A stretch of DNA of 39,857 nucleotides from Gemmatimonadaceae bacterium (GCA_035533015.1 DATLUQ010000059.1:1-39857); one strand, 5' to 3'; counted from the stretch's first letter, positions 1 to 8,355 are shown. Notes: generated from the letters alone by a model not told the origin. Program-made: numbers and translations.

Positions 1-1539
1 TTGCTGTTGTCGCAGGCGGCGGTGCGCCGCCGGGAGATCGCCGTTCGTGCAGTGCTCGGGGCCACCCGGGCCCGGATCGTCCGACAGCTGCTGACGGAGA
101 GTGCCATCCTCGCCATCGGCGGAACCGCCATCGGCGTGCTCGTGGCGCCGCCGATTCTCCGCGTCGTCAACACGATGATGCCGGCGCCGCTGGCCGGCCT
201 CGCCCCTCCGGAGATTGACTGGCGGGTGCTGGGCTTCGCTGCCGCGCTGGCGCTCGTCACGAGCATCGGGTTCGGGCTCTGGCCGGCTCTCGGCTCCGCG
301 CGCGCCGACCTGGGCGAGACGATGAAGGCGGGCGGGGGGCGGGGCGCGACCGTCGGCTCGGGACGGATGCGCCGAAGTCTGGTGGCGGCCGAATTGGCGC
401 TGGCCGTCATGCTGCTCGTCGGGGCAGGACTGACGTTGCGCAGCTTCACGCGCCTCGTGTCCGTGAACAGCGGCATGAATACGTCGCGCGTGGGAACGCT
501 TGAAATGACGTTCGGCTCGGAGGCCAACGACAACACGCGGCGACTGGCCGTCCTCGAAGCCGTCGTGGGGCGCCTCCGCTCGGAACCCGGAATCCAAGCG
601 GCAGGAGTGGTCAACGATCTTCCGCTCCGCGGTGGGGGCGGTATCGGCCTCTCGTTCCACGCCGAAGGCACGCCGGCTTGGAAACCCGGGATGCCGATCG
701 TCTTCGCGCGGTACCTCATCGCGTCGGGCGGCTACTTCAAGGCGCTGGGCATCCCCCTACTGCGCGGGCGTACGTTCGCCGAGAGCGACGATTCCCTGGC
801 ACCGAAGGTGGCGGTGATCGACCGGTTGATGGCCGACAGCATCTGGCCCGGGCAGAATGCGGTTGGCCGCCGATTCACCTTCGGCATCGACTCGCTTCAT
901 CCCGTTACGGTCATCGGTGTCGTCGGGGCCGTGCATGATTTCAGTCTCGCCGCAACGCCCTTGCTGCAGATGTACTTCCCGATCTCGCAGCAAGCGCCGC
1001 AGAACCTCGCGATCGTCGCCCGCGCGACGCTTCCGCCGGAGGCACTGCTCGCCCGGCTTCGCGACGCAGTGCATGCCGTGGATCCGGCGCAGGCCGTCTA
1101 CCGCGTGCGCATGATGGACGACGTGGTCGGTGCGTCCGTGGCGCCGCAGCGCACGAATGCATTGTTGATCACGATGTTCGGCGCGTTGGCGCTCGTGTTG
1201 ACGTCGCTCGGGGTCTATGCCGTCGTCGCGTATTCGGTTGCCCAGCGTCGGCGCGAACTCGGCATCCGGGCGGCGCTGGGCGCCACACGCCGCGACCTCA
1301 CGGCGCTCGTGGCGCGGGAAATGTTCTGGGTGACGGTGCTCGGGCTCGGGGTGGGATTGGCGAGCGCGTGGGCGGCGGCCCGCGTCATGGCATCGTTGGT
1401 ATTCGGGGTAGGCACGCACGACCCAGCCACGTATGTGGTAGCGCCGTTGGCGCTGCTCGTGCCCGCCGCCCTCGCGACGTTCATCCCAGCCCGCCGGGCG
1501 GCGCGCACGAATCCGATGGACACGATTCGGGAGGAGTAG
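1..1539 (+). CDS. ADOP-family ABC transporter permease (5' truncated by window edge)
   Basis: The visible 512 residues are the C-terminal two thirds of a duplicated FtsX/MacB-type permease. They open in the cytoplasmic loop of the first FtsX domain (REIAVRAVLGATRARIVRQL), followed by two hydrophobic segments. A fresh transmembrane helix near residues 126-146 leads into a MacB-like periplasmic domain (about 150-375), and a second FtsX domain follows (about 385-505) with the matching loop RRELGIRAALGATRRDL. This repeated layout is typical of the orphan duplicated permeases common in Acidobacteria and Gemmatimonadota. Their substrates are mostly unknown, and no ATPase gene lies in the window. 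The true start is upstream of base 1; the first TTG is not a credible start. The stop TAG overlaps candidate GTG starts of the next gene, so the two are probably co-translated. Confidence 0.85.
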   Translation: MLLSQAAVRRREIAVRAVLGATRARIVRQLLTESAILAIGGTAIGVLVAPPILRVVNTMMPAPLAGLAPPEIDWRVLGFAAALALVTSIGFGLWPALGSARADLGETMKAGGGRGATVGSGRMRRSLVAAELALAVMLLVGAGLTLRSFTRLVSVNSGMNTSRVGTLEMTFGSEANDNTRRLAVLEAVVGRLRSEPGIQAAGVVNDLPLRGGGGIGLSFHAEGTPAWKPGMPIVFARYLIASGGYFKALGIPLLRGRTFAESDDSLAPKVAVIDRLMADSIWPGQNAVGRRFTFGIDSLHPVTVIGVVGAVHDFSLAATPLLQMYFPISQQAPQNLAIVARATLPPEALLARLRDAVHAVDPAQAVYRVRMMDDVVGASVAPQRTNALLITMFGALALVLTSLGVYAVVAYSVAQRRRELGIRAALGATRRDLTALVAREMFWVTVLGLGVGLASAWAAARVMASLVFGVGTHDPATYVVAPLALLVPAALATFIPARRAARTNPMDTIREE

Positions 1540-1541
1540 TG

Positions 1542-2018
1542 GTGACGCGAGAATCGCGGCCGGAGAGCCTGCGGGTCAGAAGCCGTGGCCCCGTCGCCGG
1601 CGCGATATTCCTGGCGACCTTCGTCGCCGCGTGTCGAAGCGGGGCGCCGGCGCGGCCGGAACCCGTGGCGTCAGGGCGAGCCTACTGCTGGAGCGTGTTG
1701 CGGACTCACGAATCCGAAGACTCGGTCGCGAGCCGCTTTTCCCGCGCCGCGACTGGAGCTGGCTTTCGCCAACCCACGGTAACCAAGGTCGCAGACACGG
1801 TTCGCGTCGCGGCGGGTCCCCAGTTGCTCGATGGAGGCCAGTCGAATACGGCGTTCATGGCTGGGGTGAGCGCATATCCGGTTGGCGACAGCGTACGAGT
1901 GCGATTCGAGGCGGGATGGATAGTCCCGAAAGATGGATGGAGGACTGAACGGGACAGCCTTTCAGCCCGAGCCCAAGCGCTGTGGTTATGCGACGTCTTC
2001 GGGTCGGCCGCGAGATGA
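1542..2018 (+). CDS. Small predicted lipoprotein of unknown function
   Basis: A 158-residue product. After a basic N-terminus comes a hydrophobic stretch ending in a lipobox (FVAAC, Cys about residue 31), so it is probably a lipoprotein anchored in the envelope. I do not recognise the mature domain. It is Ser/Arg rich and contains a second Cys in GRAYCW and another in ALWLCDVF near the C-terminus, which could form a disulfide. GTG at 1542 is chosen because a GGAGGAG Shine-Dalgarno sequence ends five bases upstream. The alternative GTG at 1539 overlaps the permease stop and would sit only two bases from it. The gene abuts the permease and is likely in its operon. Its 3' end overlaps the convergent CHAD gene by about 33 bp. 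Confidence 0.6.
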   Translation: MTRESRPESLRVRSRGPVAGAIFLATFVAACRSGAPARPEPVASGRAYCWSVLRTHESEDSVASRFSRAATGAGFRQPTVTKVADTVRVAAGPQLLDGGQSNTAFMAGVSAYPVGDSVRVRFEAGWIVPKDGWRTERDSLSARAQALWLCDVFGSAAR

Positions 2019-2936
2019 CCGGTTCGAGGAGGGCGGGCCCTGCACTCGCCGCCCCCTCACCCGCGCGGCGATCGCGTCGATGCCGCGCAGTTCGCGCGCC
2101 GTGCGGCTCGCGTTCCAGCTTCGCCGGAAGGACGTGAACGACCGGTGCCCGTCGCGCTCCGCGAGGGCGGCCAACTCGGGCGCGCCGGCGCGCCGCAGCC
2201 GATCGCGCAGTAACTGCGCGTCGTGGTGTTCACCCAGACGATCCTGCAGCGTCTTGAGCCGCCGCACGGCGTGCGCCACCCGGCGGTCGGAGTCCAACGG
2301 CTCCAGCAGGTAGCGCAGGTGCTTGCCCTCGATGCGCGCCCGATGGGCGCCCGCCACATCGGCCGACGCCCGTGCGCGGGCGAGCGCCCGGGCCAGTCGG
2401 CGCCGGTGTTGCCGCAGCAGACTGGCGGTGAGGCCGTGCATGGTCAGTTCCTCGTCGCGATCCACCGAGCGGCGCACGTAGTACTGCTCCAACTGGCGCG
2501 ACAGGCGCTCGGCCGCGGCCGGCAGACGCCGGGCCACGTACTTGGCCGCCGTCTGGGCCGTGCGCTGCTGCTCCACGGGGAGCGCGGCGAGCAGGCGCTG
2601 GTGATCGGGCTGGATCTCGGACGGCACGCCGGCAAGCGCGTGCAGCCAGGCCAGCGCCACCTCGTCGTCGCGCGCGTCGTTGGTGGCCCGCGCCAGCTTC
2701 GCGAAGGCGCGCCGCGACGTGCGCGTTACCGTGTCGTCGAGCGCCGGCCGATAGGCTCTGAGCCAGGTGCGGAGCCGCCGAAGCGCAACGCGCAGATCGT
2801 GCAACGCGTCCGGTTCACCCTGCCCGAGCCGTGCGAACGCGCGCAGGGCCACGTCGAGCCGCTGGCGCGCGATCACCCGCGCGGCACGCGCCGCCGGCTG
2901 CGCCAACAACTCGGAGGTCAACTGCGGCTCGGACAT
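1986..2936 (-). CDS. CHAD domain-containing protein (polyphosphate-binding family)
   Basis: A 316-residue, all-alpha, very Arg-rich protein. Two halves each carry the CHAD signature of conserved His and basic residues on helices: DALHDLRVALRRLR near residues 42-55, and EGKHLRYLLEP followed by RLKTLQDRLGEHHDAQ in the second half. CHAD (conserved histidine alpha-helical domain) proteins are known to bind inorganic polyphosphate in a basic pore and often localise to polyphosphate granules. The start lies 4 bp after the stop codon of the PPK2 gene, so the two are almost certainly one transcript. That independently supports a polyphosphate role. No CYTH or other catalytic domain is fused, so it is probably a binding or granule protein. 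Its 3' end overlaps the convergent lipoprotein gene. Confidence 0.88.
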   Translation of the reverse strand: MSEPQLTSELLAQPAARAARVIARQRLDVALRAFARLGQGEPDALHDLRVALRRLRTWLRAYRPALDDTVTRTSRRAFAKLARATNDARDDEVALAWLHALAGVPSEIQPDHQRLLAALPVEQQRTAQTAAKYVARRLPAAAERLSRQLEQYYVRRSVDRDEELTMHGLTASLLRQHRRRLARALARARASADVAGAHRARIEGKHLRYLLEPLDSDRRVAHAVRRLKTLQDRLGEHHDAQLLRDRLRRAGAPELAALAERDGHRSFTSFRRSWNASRTARELRGIDAIAARVRGRRVQGPPSSNRSSRGRPEDVA

Positions 2937-2940
2937 GCGA

Positions 2941-3741
2941 CTACCTGATCTTCAATGAGAGGATCGCGGGGTCGCCTTTGGGATAGCGCAGTCTGAGATT
3001 GGCCAACGTCTTCGCGATCGTGTTGGCGATCAGCCAGTTCCGCACTTTGTTGACGTCGGCCGGCACCACGTACCACGGCGCCCACTTCGTGCTGCACCGC
3101 CGGAGCGCATCGCGATAGGCCGCCGTGTACGCCCCCCAACGCGCGCGGTCTTCGAGGTCGCCGGCGTTGAACTTCCAGTTCTTGGTCTCGTCGGTGAGGC
3201 GATCCCGAAGGCGGCGCTTCTGCTCCCGGCGGGACACGTGGAGGAAGAACTTGAGGATGACGACGCCGTTCTCGGTGAGCATGCGCTCGAAATCGTTGAT
3301 CTGCCGGTAGCGCGCTTCCCATACGCGTTTCGGCACCAGACCGCGCACGCGTTCCACCAGCACGGCTTCGTAGTGCGAGCGGTTGAAGATGCCCATCATG
3401 CCGCGCGCCGGCACGCGGCCGTGCACGCGCCAGAGATAATCGTGGCGCTGCTCGAGGTCGGTGGGCTCCTTGAAACTCGTGACCTCGCAGCCCTGGGGAT
3501 TGACGGCGGAGAACACGTGCCGGATCGTGCCATCCTTGCCGGCGGCATCGCGCCCCTGCAGCACGATCAGCAGCGCGTGGCGCGCGTCGGCGTAGAACAC
3601 GCGCTGCAGTTTGGAAATGCGCGTCGTCTGCTCGCGGAGGTCGTCGTCGAGCGCGTCGCCGGTGGGCAGGCCCGCCGGAGGGGCCGCATCGCGGTCCGCG
3701 AGGCGGAGCGGCGTTCGAGCAGAGACGGGACGGAGCAGCAT
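2941..3741 (-). CDS. Polyphosphate kinase 2 family protein
   Basis: A 266-residue member of the PPK2 family, which transfers phosphate between polyphosphate and nucleotides (GDP/ADP or, in some classes, AMP). The Walker A motif GRDAAGKDGT lies at about residues 63-72 with Lys69. It is followed by the family blocks NPQGCEVTSFKEPT, FNRSHYEAVLVERV (lid/Walker B region), ENGVVILKFFLHVSRREQ, and WKFNAGDLEDRARW with a C-terminal WYVVPADVNKVRNWL. Length fits a single-domain enzyme. The ATG at 3741 is preferred because the upstream in-frame sequence has no PPK2 similarity and overlaps the small gene on its 5' side. The class cannot be fixed by eye. It sits between a 57-residue charged protein gene (gap 32 bp) and a CHAD gene (gap 4 bp), forming a polyphosphate operon. 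Confidence 0.92.
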   Translation of the reverse strand: MLLRPVSARTPLRLADRDAAPPAGLPTGDALDDDLREQTTRISKLQRVFYADARHALLIVLQGRDAAGKDGTIRHVFSAVNPQGCEVTSFKEPTDLEQRHDYLWRVHGRVPARGMMGIFNRSHYEAVLVERVRGLVPKRVWEARYRQINDFERMLTENGVVILKFFLHVSRREQKRRLRDRLTDETKNWKFNAGDLEDRARWGAYTAAYRDALRRCSTKWAPWYVVPADVNKVRNWLIANTIAKTLANLRLRYPKGDPAILSLKIR

Positions 3742-3773
3742 GGCAATCCTTGGCCGGCCTGGGACGGCCGGTT

Positions 3774-3947
3774 CTAGAACTCCCGCCGCTTCATCTCCTT
3801 GAAGAAATGGCGCCGGTCCTCGTCCTCGTCGCTCTCCGGGCCGCGCGTAGCATCGAGCGCTGCGTCGTAGGTCCGACGTTTGCCCTTGGGCGCCACGGAT
3901 TTGGCGGCATTCTTCTTGGCCAGCGCCAGCAACTGCTTCTCGTCCAT
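3774..3947 (-). CDS. Small charged protein (57 aa) leading the PPK2-CHAD operon
   Basis: A short ORF starting at ATG 3947, with a strong Shine-Dalgarno AGGAGG nine bases upstream, and ending in TAG at 3774-3776. The product has three zones: a basic helix-prone N-terminus (MDEKQLLALAKKNAAK, then KGKRRTYDAA), a central acidic run (PESDEDED), and a basic/aromatic tail (RRHFFKEMKRREF). No transmembrane segment or signal peptide is present. I do not recognise a family. It ends 32 bp before the ppk2 start on the same strand, so it is most simply the first gene of that operon. The mixture of Lys/Arg clusters and an acidic Ser stretch would suit polyphosphate or protein binding, but that is inference. 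The good ribosome site and operon position argue it is real. Confidence 0.6.
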   Translation of the reverse strand: MDEKQLLALAKKNAAKSVAPKGKRRTYDAALDATRGPESDEDEDRRHFFKEMKRREF

Positions 3948-4055
3948 GTCCGATGTCCTCCTCGCCCGCGCGTCGGGCGGCCACGGGTCAGCGCCTCGGT
4001 CTGGCCGGCGCGCCGCCTCTCGCCAGGAAATCTAGCACGGCCCGCTCCGCAGCGG

Positions 4056-5333
4056 TTAGGCCGCCCCGAGAGCCCCGGCCTCGGCAACCGCCTCGGGCCG
4101 CGTGGCCCGCCATGCCACCGCCATCCCCACGAGCAGGAACAGCGCGGCGAGCAGGAACGGGGCGCCCGGCAGATGCCAGTGCCGCGCCGAACCGCCGATG
4201 AAGTAGGCGAAGGTCACCGTGAACAGGCCGGGGCCCAGCATGCCGGTGATGCCCGTGATGCTGCTGTTCGCACCCTGGAGCTGGCCCTGCTCCGATGGAC
4301 TCACGCGGTGCGTCATGAGCCCCTGCACCGACGGGCCATAGAACCCCATGGTTGCCGACAGGACGATGCCCACCCAGAACACCCACGGCGTGCTGGCGAG
4401 GCCAAACAGCACCAGTCCCACCGCGCCACCGAACAGCCCCAGCATGAGCGACCGGCGCTCACCAAACCGGGCGACGACCGGGCGGACGAGGCCGCCCTGC
4501 ACGATGGCCGTAGCCAGGCCGACGCCCGCCAGCGTGAGCCCGATGGTACGCTCGCCCCAGCCGTAGCGGAGCCCGACGTACAGCACGTACACGCTGGGCA
4601 GCACCTGGTGGGCCATGTAGTACAGGAAATTCACCGTGGCCAGTCCCAACAGTTCGCGATGCGACCGGAGCAGCTTCAGCGATCCGACGGGGCTGGCGCG
4701 GCGGAAGTTCAGCGGCCGGCGGCGTTCGGGCGGCAGCGACTCGGGAAGCACGAACAGGCCGTACATGGCGTTGAGCAGGGTCAGTCCGGCCGCCACGTAA
4801 AACGGCAGGCGGATGTTGGTCGCGCCCAGGACGCCGCCCATGGCTGGGCCGAGCACGAACCCCAGCCCCCAGGCCGCGCCGATAAGGCCGAACCCGTGGG
4901 CGCGCTTCTCGGGTGGGAGCACGTCCGCGATGTAGGCACCGGCCGGCGTGAAGCTCGCCCCCGCGATACCCGAGACGACCCTCCCCAGAAAGAGCCAGGC
5001 GAGCGACGGCGCCAACGCCATGACGAGGTAGTCGAAGCCGAGCGCGAAGTTCGAGATCAGGATCACGGGGCGGCGTCCGAACCGGTCGGAGAGCACGCCC
5101 ATGACCGGCGAGAACACGAACTGCATGCCGGCCCACACGGTGCCGAACACGCCGAAGATCTCGGCGGCCCGGGCCGTGTTCCCGCCCATGAACTCCTTGA
5201 TCAGTTCGGGGAGCACGGGCAGCATGACGCCCATGGCAAGGACGTCGAGCACGACCGTGATGAAGATGAAAGTGATGGCGGGGCGGCGGTTCGCGGTCAC
5301 GGAATCGGGGTGAAAGCCGTTGCAAGATAGCAC
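4056..5333 (-). CDS. MFS transporter, TCR/Tet-like drug:proton antiporter family
   Basis: About 425 residues with the 12-helix major facilitator pattern. Diagnostic motifs are motif A in loop 2-3 (GVLSDRFGRRPV), motif B-like GRVVSGIAGASFTPAGAYIAD in helix 4, and antiporter motif C in helix 5 (GAAWGLGFVLGPAMGG). The wording of these blocks is closest to TetA-type (DHA1) exporters, so a drug or metabolite:H+ antiporter in the inner membrane is likely. The substrate cannot be inferred and tetracycline resistance should not be assumed. Two GTG starts are possible: 5333, taken here, or 5300 (MTANRRPAITFIF), which gives an N-terminus more like Tet proteins; neither has a clear ribosome site. It diverges from the argJ-like gene across about 116 bp. 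Confidence 0.85.
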   Translation of the reverse strand: MLSCNGFHPDSVTANRRPAITFIFITVVLDVLAMGVMLPVLPELIKEFMGGNTARAAEIFGVFGTVWAGMQFVFSPVMGVLSDRFGRRPVILISNFALGFDYLVMALAPSLAWLFLGRVVSGIAGASFTPAGAYIADVLPPEKRAHGFGLIGAAWGLGFVLGPAMGGVLGATNIRLPFYVAAGLTLLNAMYGLFVLPESLPPERRRPLNFRRASPVGSLKLLRSHRELLGLATVNFLYYMAHQVLPSVYVLYVGLRYGWGERTIGLTLAGVGLATAIVQGGLVRPVVARFGERRSLMLGLFGGAVGLVLFGLASTPWVFWVGIVLSATMGFYGPSVQGLMTHRVSPSEQGQLQGANSSITGITGMLGPGLFTVTFAYFIGGSARHWHLPGAPFLLAALFLLVGMAVAWRATRPEAVAEAGALGAA

Positions 5334-5449
5334 CCGATCCGCGCCTGGAAACCCGAACGGTCGGTGGCGCGTGCAGGGCCGAGCGCGATAACTTCCCCGT
5401 CCTTCACGCCATTACCACGCCGTCGCCCCGCCGCCCAGCCGCCCGCGCC

Positions 5450-6616
5450 ATGCCCTTTCTCGACACGCCCGTTCTTCCACGCGGCTTTCGCTGCGCCAGT
5501 CGCAACATCGGGCTCAAGCCCACCGCCAAGGACCTCGCGTTGTTCGTGAGCGACGTGGACGCCGCTGCCGCCGCGATGTTCACGCGCAACCAGTTTCCCG
5601 GCGCGCCGATCGTGCTGGGCCGCGAGACGATCAGGGGCGGCGTGCTGCGGGCGATCGCCGTGAACAGCAAAGTGAGTAACGTGGCCACCGGCGCGCGCGG
5701 CGTGGAGAATGCCCGGCGCATGGCGGCCGCCGCCGCCGCCGAGATCGGGTGCGACCCCAATCTCGTGCTGGTGAGTTCCACCGGCGTCATCGGCGTTCCG
5801 CTTCCCATCGAGAAGATCGAGCAGGGGTTCCGCGGCATGTGCGGCGAACTGCAGAGCGATCCGATCGTCGGCGTCCACGGCATGATGACCACCGACACGT
5901 ACCCCAAGGCCCTGTCGGCGCGCGTGGGGGACGCGACCATCACCTGGGTCGCCAAAGGCTCGGGCATGATCGAGCCGAACATGGCGACGATGCTGGCGTA
6001 CATCTTCACCGACGCTGCCTTCGCGGCGCCGGCGCTCGACGCGATGCTGCGCGTGGCGGTGAACGTGTCGTTCAACATGCTGAGCGTGGACAGCGACACG
6101 AGCACCTCCGATACCTGCGCGCTGCTGGCCAACGGGGTCGCAGGACCGGTGGATCATACGGCGTTCATGCAGGCGCTCGCCGCCGGCTGCATCCGCATGA
6201 CCGAGATGCTGGCCCGCGACGGCGAGGGCGCCAAGCACCTGCTCCGCGCCGTCGTGCGCGGCGCGGCCGACGAGGCCGACGCACGGCGCGTGGCCAAGTC
6301 GCTCGTCAATTCGCCGCTCATCAAGACCATGGTGTTCGGCGCCGATCCCAACGTGGGGCGCATCCTGATGGCGGTGGGCAAGTGCTTCGACTGCACCATC
6401 CGGCCCGACGCGACCGACGCATTCATCAACGGGCACGCCGTGGTGCGCGGAGGCGCGCGCGTGGATTTCGACGACGCGGAGGTACGCGCGGCCCTCGGCC
6501 ACGAGATCGTGGACCTCGAGATCGCACTCGGCGTGGGCGACGCGAGCGCCACGGCGTACGGCTGCGACCTCACGCAGGGCTATATCGACGAGAATGCGGC
6601 GTATTACTCGAGTTGA
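5450..6616 (+). CDS. argJ: ArgJ-family ornithine/glutamate N-acetyltransferase (divergent)
   Basis: A 388-residue ArgJ-family protein. In arginine synthesis ArgJ moves the acetyl group from N-acetylornithine to glutamate and is made as a precursor that self-cleaves before a catalytic Thr. Here the site is KGSGMIEPNMA|TML with Thr180. The oxyanion-hole block is SSTGVIG, and the C-terminus (VGDASATAYGCDLTQGYI) matches the family. Several usually conserved positions differ: the NSG(N/G)AN loop is N72-S-K-V-S-N77, DGEGATK is DGEGAKH, and DPNWGR is DPNVGR. Substrate preference may therefore be altered, for example another acyl-ornithine or amino acid. No other arginine gene is nearby. ATG 5450 gives the normal short N-terminus; no Shine-Dalgarno is evident. 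A strong hairpin follows the stop. Confidence 0.85.
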   Translation: MPFLDTPVLPRGFRCASRNIGLKPTAKDLALFVSDVDAAAAAMFTRNQFPGAPIVLGRETIRGGVLRAIAVNSKVSNVATGARGVENARRMAAAAAAEIGCDPNLVLVSSTGVIGVPLPIEKIEQGFRGMCGELQSDPIVGVHGMMTTDTYPKALSARVGDATITWVAKGSGMIEPNMATMLAYIFTDAAFAAPALDAMLRVAVNVSFNMLSVDSDTSTSDTCALLANGVAGPVDHTAFMQALAAGCIRMTEMLARDGEGAKHLLRAVVRGAADEADARRVAKSLVNSPLIKTMVFGADPNVGRILMAVGKCFDCTIRPDATDAFINGHAVVRGGARVDFDDAEVRAALGHEIVDLEIALGVGDASATAYGCDLTQGYIDENAAYYSS

Positions 6617-6634
6617 CGATCGCGGCGGATGAAC

Positions 6635-6650
6635 GGTAGGAGAGTAGGAC
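6635..6650 (+). repeat. GGTAGGAC-type octamer pair (left arm of intergenic element)
   Basis: Two tandem 8-mers, GGTAGGAG and AGTAGGAC, lie 19 bp after the argJ-like stop and are followed by AGAGAACTGC. The complementary pair GTCCTACC-GTCCCACC lies at 6735-6750, so the two arms face each other across the terminator hairpin. A very similar arrangement occurs at 23314-23378. Confidence 0.5.
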
Positions 6651-6664
6651 AGAGAACTGCCCAA

Positions 6665-6704
6665 GAAGACGCCGCCTACCACATCAGTGGTAAGCGGCGT
6701 CTTC
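6665..6704. terminator. Bidirectional terminator between convergent argJ-like and S10 genes
   Basis: An 18-bp stem (GAAGACGCCGCCTACCAC paired with GTGGTAAGCGGCGTCTTC, one mismatched position) closed by a 4-base loop (ATCA). It sits between two convergent genes and would serve either strand. There is no long T-run on the plus side beyond CTTCATT. Confidence 0.75.
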
Positions 6705-6734
6705 ATTGGCTTCTCCCGACATCTCGCTCCTGCC

Positions 6735-6754
6735 GTCCTACCGTCCCACCGTCC
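6735..6754 (-). repeat. GGTAGGAC-type octamer pair (right arm), overlapping the S10 gene 3' end
   Basis: Read on the minus strand this is GGTGGGAC-GGTAGGAC. It supplies the last codons and the TAG stop of the S10 peptidase gene (protein end ...RTVGR). The repeat has therefore been accommodated as coding sequence. It is the inverted partner of the copy at 6635-6650. Confidence 0.5.
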
Positions 6755-8276
6755 GGTCAATGAACGCTCCGACGTTGGCCTTGAACTTGGCCAGCGACGG
6801 CACGTGGACGTACACCATGTGCCCCGACTCGTATTCGGCTTCCGTGATCTGGGCGCGGACCTGCTTGGGCAGGCCCATGTGATCCATGGTCCACTCCGCG
6901 GCAAAGTACGGCGTGGCCAGATCGAACAGCCCGGCGTTGAGCAGCACGTGCGCCTTGGGGTTCATCATCAGTTCCTGCGCCAGGTCCGTGGCGACGTTCG
7001 TGTGGCCGGGCCAACCACGGCTGGCCCCGTGGGTCCAATCCCACGGATTCACGTTGCCGCTCGTGGCGTAGATCTTGTCGCGGCCGTAGTTCAGGTCATC
7101 GTGCATGTAGTTGTTGAACAGGGAGGCGTATGCCGAACTGATGTCCGCCGACTGCGGATCGTAGGGCGCGTCCTCGGCGAGCAGGTCGCCCGTCTCACCG
7201 GTGAAGCGGGCGTCCAGACGCCCCAGCACCTTGCCCTGCGAACGCAGCAGCTCCTTCTCGAACTGGCTGGCCGTCACCCGCAGGTCGGCCCTGTCCAGAT
7301 AGTCGCGGCTGAGGCCGGTGTACTCGTGCAGCTTGTCGAGAATCTTCGCGCGGTCGGCCGCGGACAGGTTGTCGCCCTGCAAGAGCGCCGTCGCATAGTC
7401 GTGCGTGGCGAACTGCTCGACTTCCTTGAGGAACGGCCGCAGCTGCGCCGGCTTCGTGGGCAGCGCGTTGTGGTACCAGGCCACGGCGGCGTATGACGGC
7501 AGGTACAGGACGTACGGTTCGTCGTTGCCCGGATCGAACGTGATGGTCTGGAAGTCCAGCACGGACGAGAGCAGGATGACGCCGTTGAGATCGATGTTGC
7601 GCCGCTGCAGCAGCGCCGACAGCGCCGCCGAACGCGTGGTGCCATAGCTCTCGCCCATCAGGTAGCGCGGCGAGTTCCAGCGGTCGGTCTCGCTCAGGTA
7701 GCGGCTCACGAACTGGGCCAGCGAGTTGGCGTCCTGGTCCACCCCCCAGAAGTCCGAGCCCTTGCCCACGCCGATCGGCTTGCTGTACCCGGTGCCGACG
7801 GGATCGATGAACACGAGGTCGGCCTTGTCGAGCATGCTGTACTCGTTGTCGACCAACGTGTACGGCGGCGGCGATGCGTGCGCGGTGTCGGGAATGTCCA
7901 CGCGCTTGGGGCCGAGCAGCCCCATGTGCACCCAGATCGACGACGAGCCCGGACCGCCGTTGTAGGCGAACATCAACGGCCGGTGCGACTCGTCGGTCAC
8001 GCCGCGCTTGGTATACGCAATATAGTATATCTCGCCGGTCGGCTCGTCCTTGGCGTTCCGGATGATGACGCTGCCGACCGTCGCGTCGTAGTCGATCTTC
8101 TGGCCGCCGATCGTGGCCGAATGCTGGGTGGTGACGTGGACTTCCCGGGGCGCGGCCCCGGCGTGCACGGCGTCGGTATCGGGCGCTGGGGCGGCGGCGC
8201 GGGCGCCGCGCTGGGCGAAGGCAGTCGCCGGAATGGCCAGCGCCGCCAACAGAAGGGCTGCTCGTTTCATGATCAT
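6738..8276 (-). CDS. S10 family (serine carboxypeptidase-like) peptidase, secreted
   Basis: A 512-residue alpha/beta-hydrolase of the S10 family, which removes C-terminal residues from peptides. The N-terminal signal peptide ends AFA|Q, so the mature enzyme is periplasmic or secreted. Family marks: NGGPGSSS (oxyanion region) near residue 105, the nucleophile in GESYGTTR (Ser210), Asp452 in LFDLATPYF and His486 in SGHMVYVH. The catalytic triad is complete and spacing is normal. The start is taken at ATG 8276 (MIMKRAAL); 8270 also fits, and the longer upstream extension would spoil the signal peptide. A paralogue with the same layout is at 29483-31036. The last codons and stop lie inside an intergenic-type repeat. 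It is read towards the argJ-like gene across a strong terminator. Confidence 0.9.
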   Translation of the reverse strand: MIMKRAALLLAALAIPATAFAQRGARAAAPAPDTDAVHAGAAPREVHVTTQHSATIGGQKIDYDATVGSVIIRNAKDEPTGEIYYIAYTKRGVTDESHRPLMFAYNGGPGSSSIWVHMGLLGPKRVDIPDTAHASPPPYTLVDNEYSMLDKADLVFIDPVGTGYSKPIGVGKGSDFWGVDQDANSLAQFVSRYLSETDRWNSPRYLMGESYGTTRSAALSALLQRRNIDLNGVILLSSVLDFQTITFDPGNDEPYVLYLPSYAAVAWYHNALPTKPAQLRPFLKEVEQFATHDYATALLQGDNLSAADRAKILDKLHEYTGLSRDYLDRADLRVTASQFEKELLRSQGKVLGRLDARFTGETGDLLAEDAPYDPQSADISSAYASLFNNYMHDDLNYGRDKIYATSGNVNPWDWTHGASRGWPGHTNVATDLAQELMMNPKAHVLLNAGLFDLATPYFAAEWTMDHMGLPKQVRAQITEAEYESGHMVYVHVPSLAKFKANVGAFIDRTVGR

Positions 8277-8355
8277 CGGTATCGAGTGAGAGTGAGGAAT
8301 ACGTCGGACCGCGAACAACGTAGCCCCGGCCGCCGGGGCCCGTCCACCGCTCGGC

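Noticed and set aside
3750-5330. Long open frame on the plus strand opposite the MFS and PPK2 genes
   Set aside because: Composition is Arg/His/Gln/Pro-rich without domain features, as expected from the opposite strand of a high-GC gene; the minus-strand genes have clear motifs.
4056-5333. Tetracycline resistance gene
   Set aside because: Motifs only place it in the TCR/Tet-like MFS group; housekeeping exporters share them and there is no tet regulator or mobile context.
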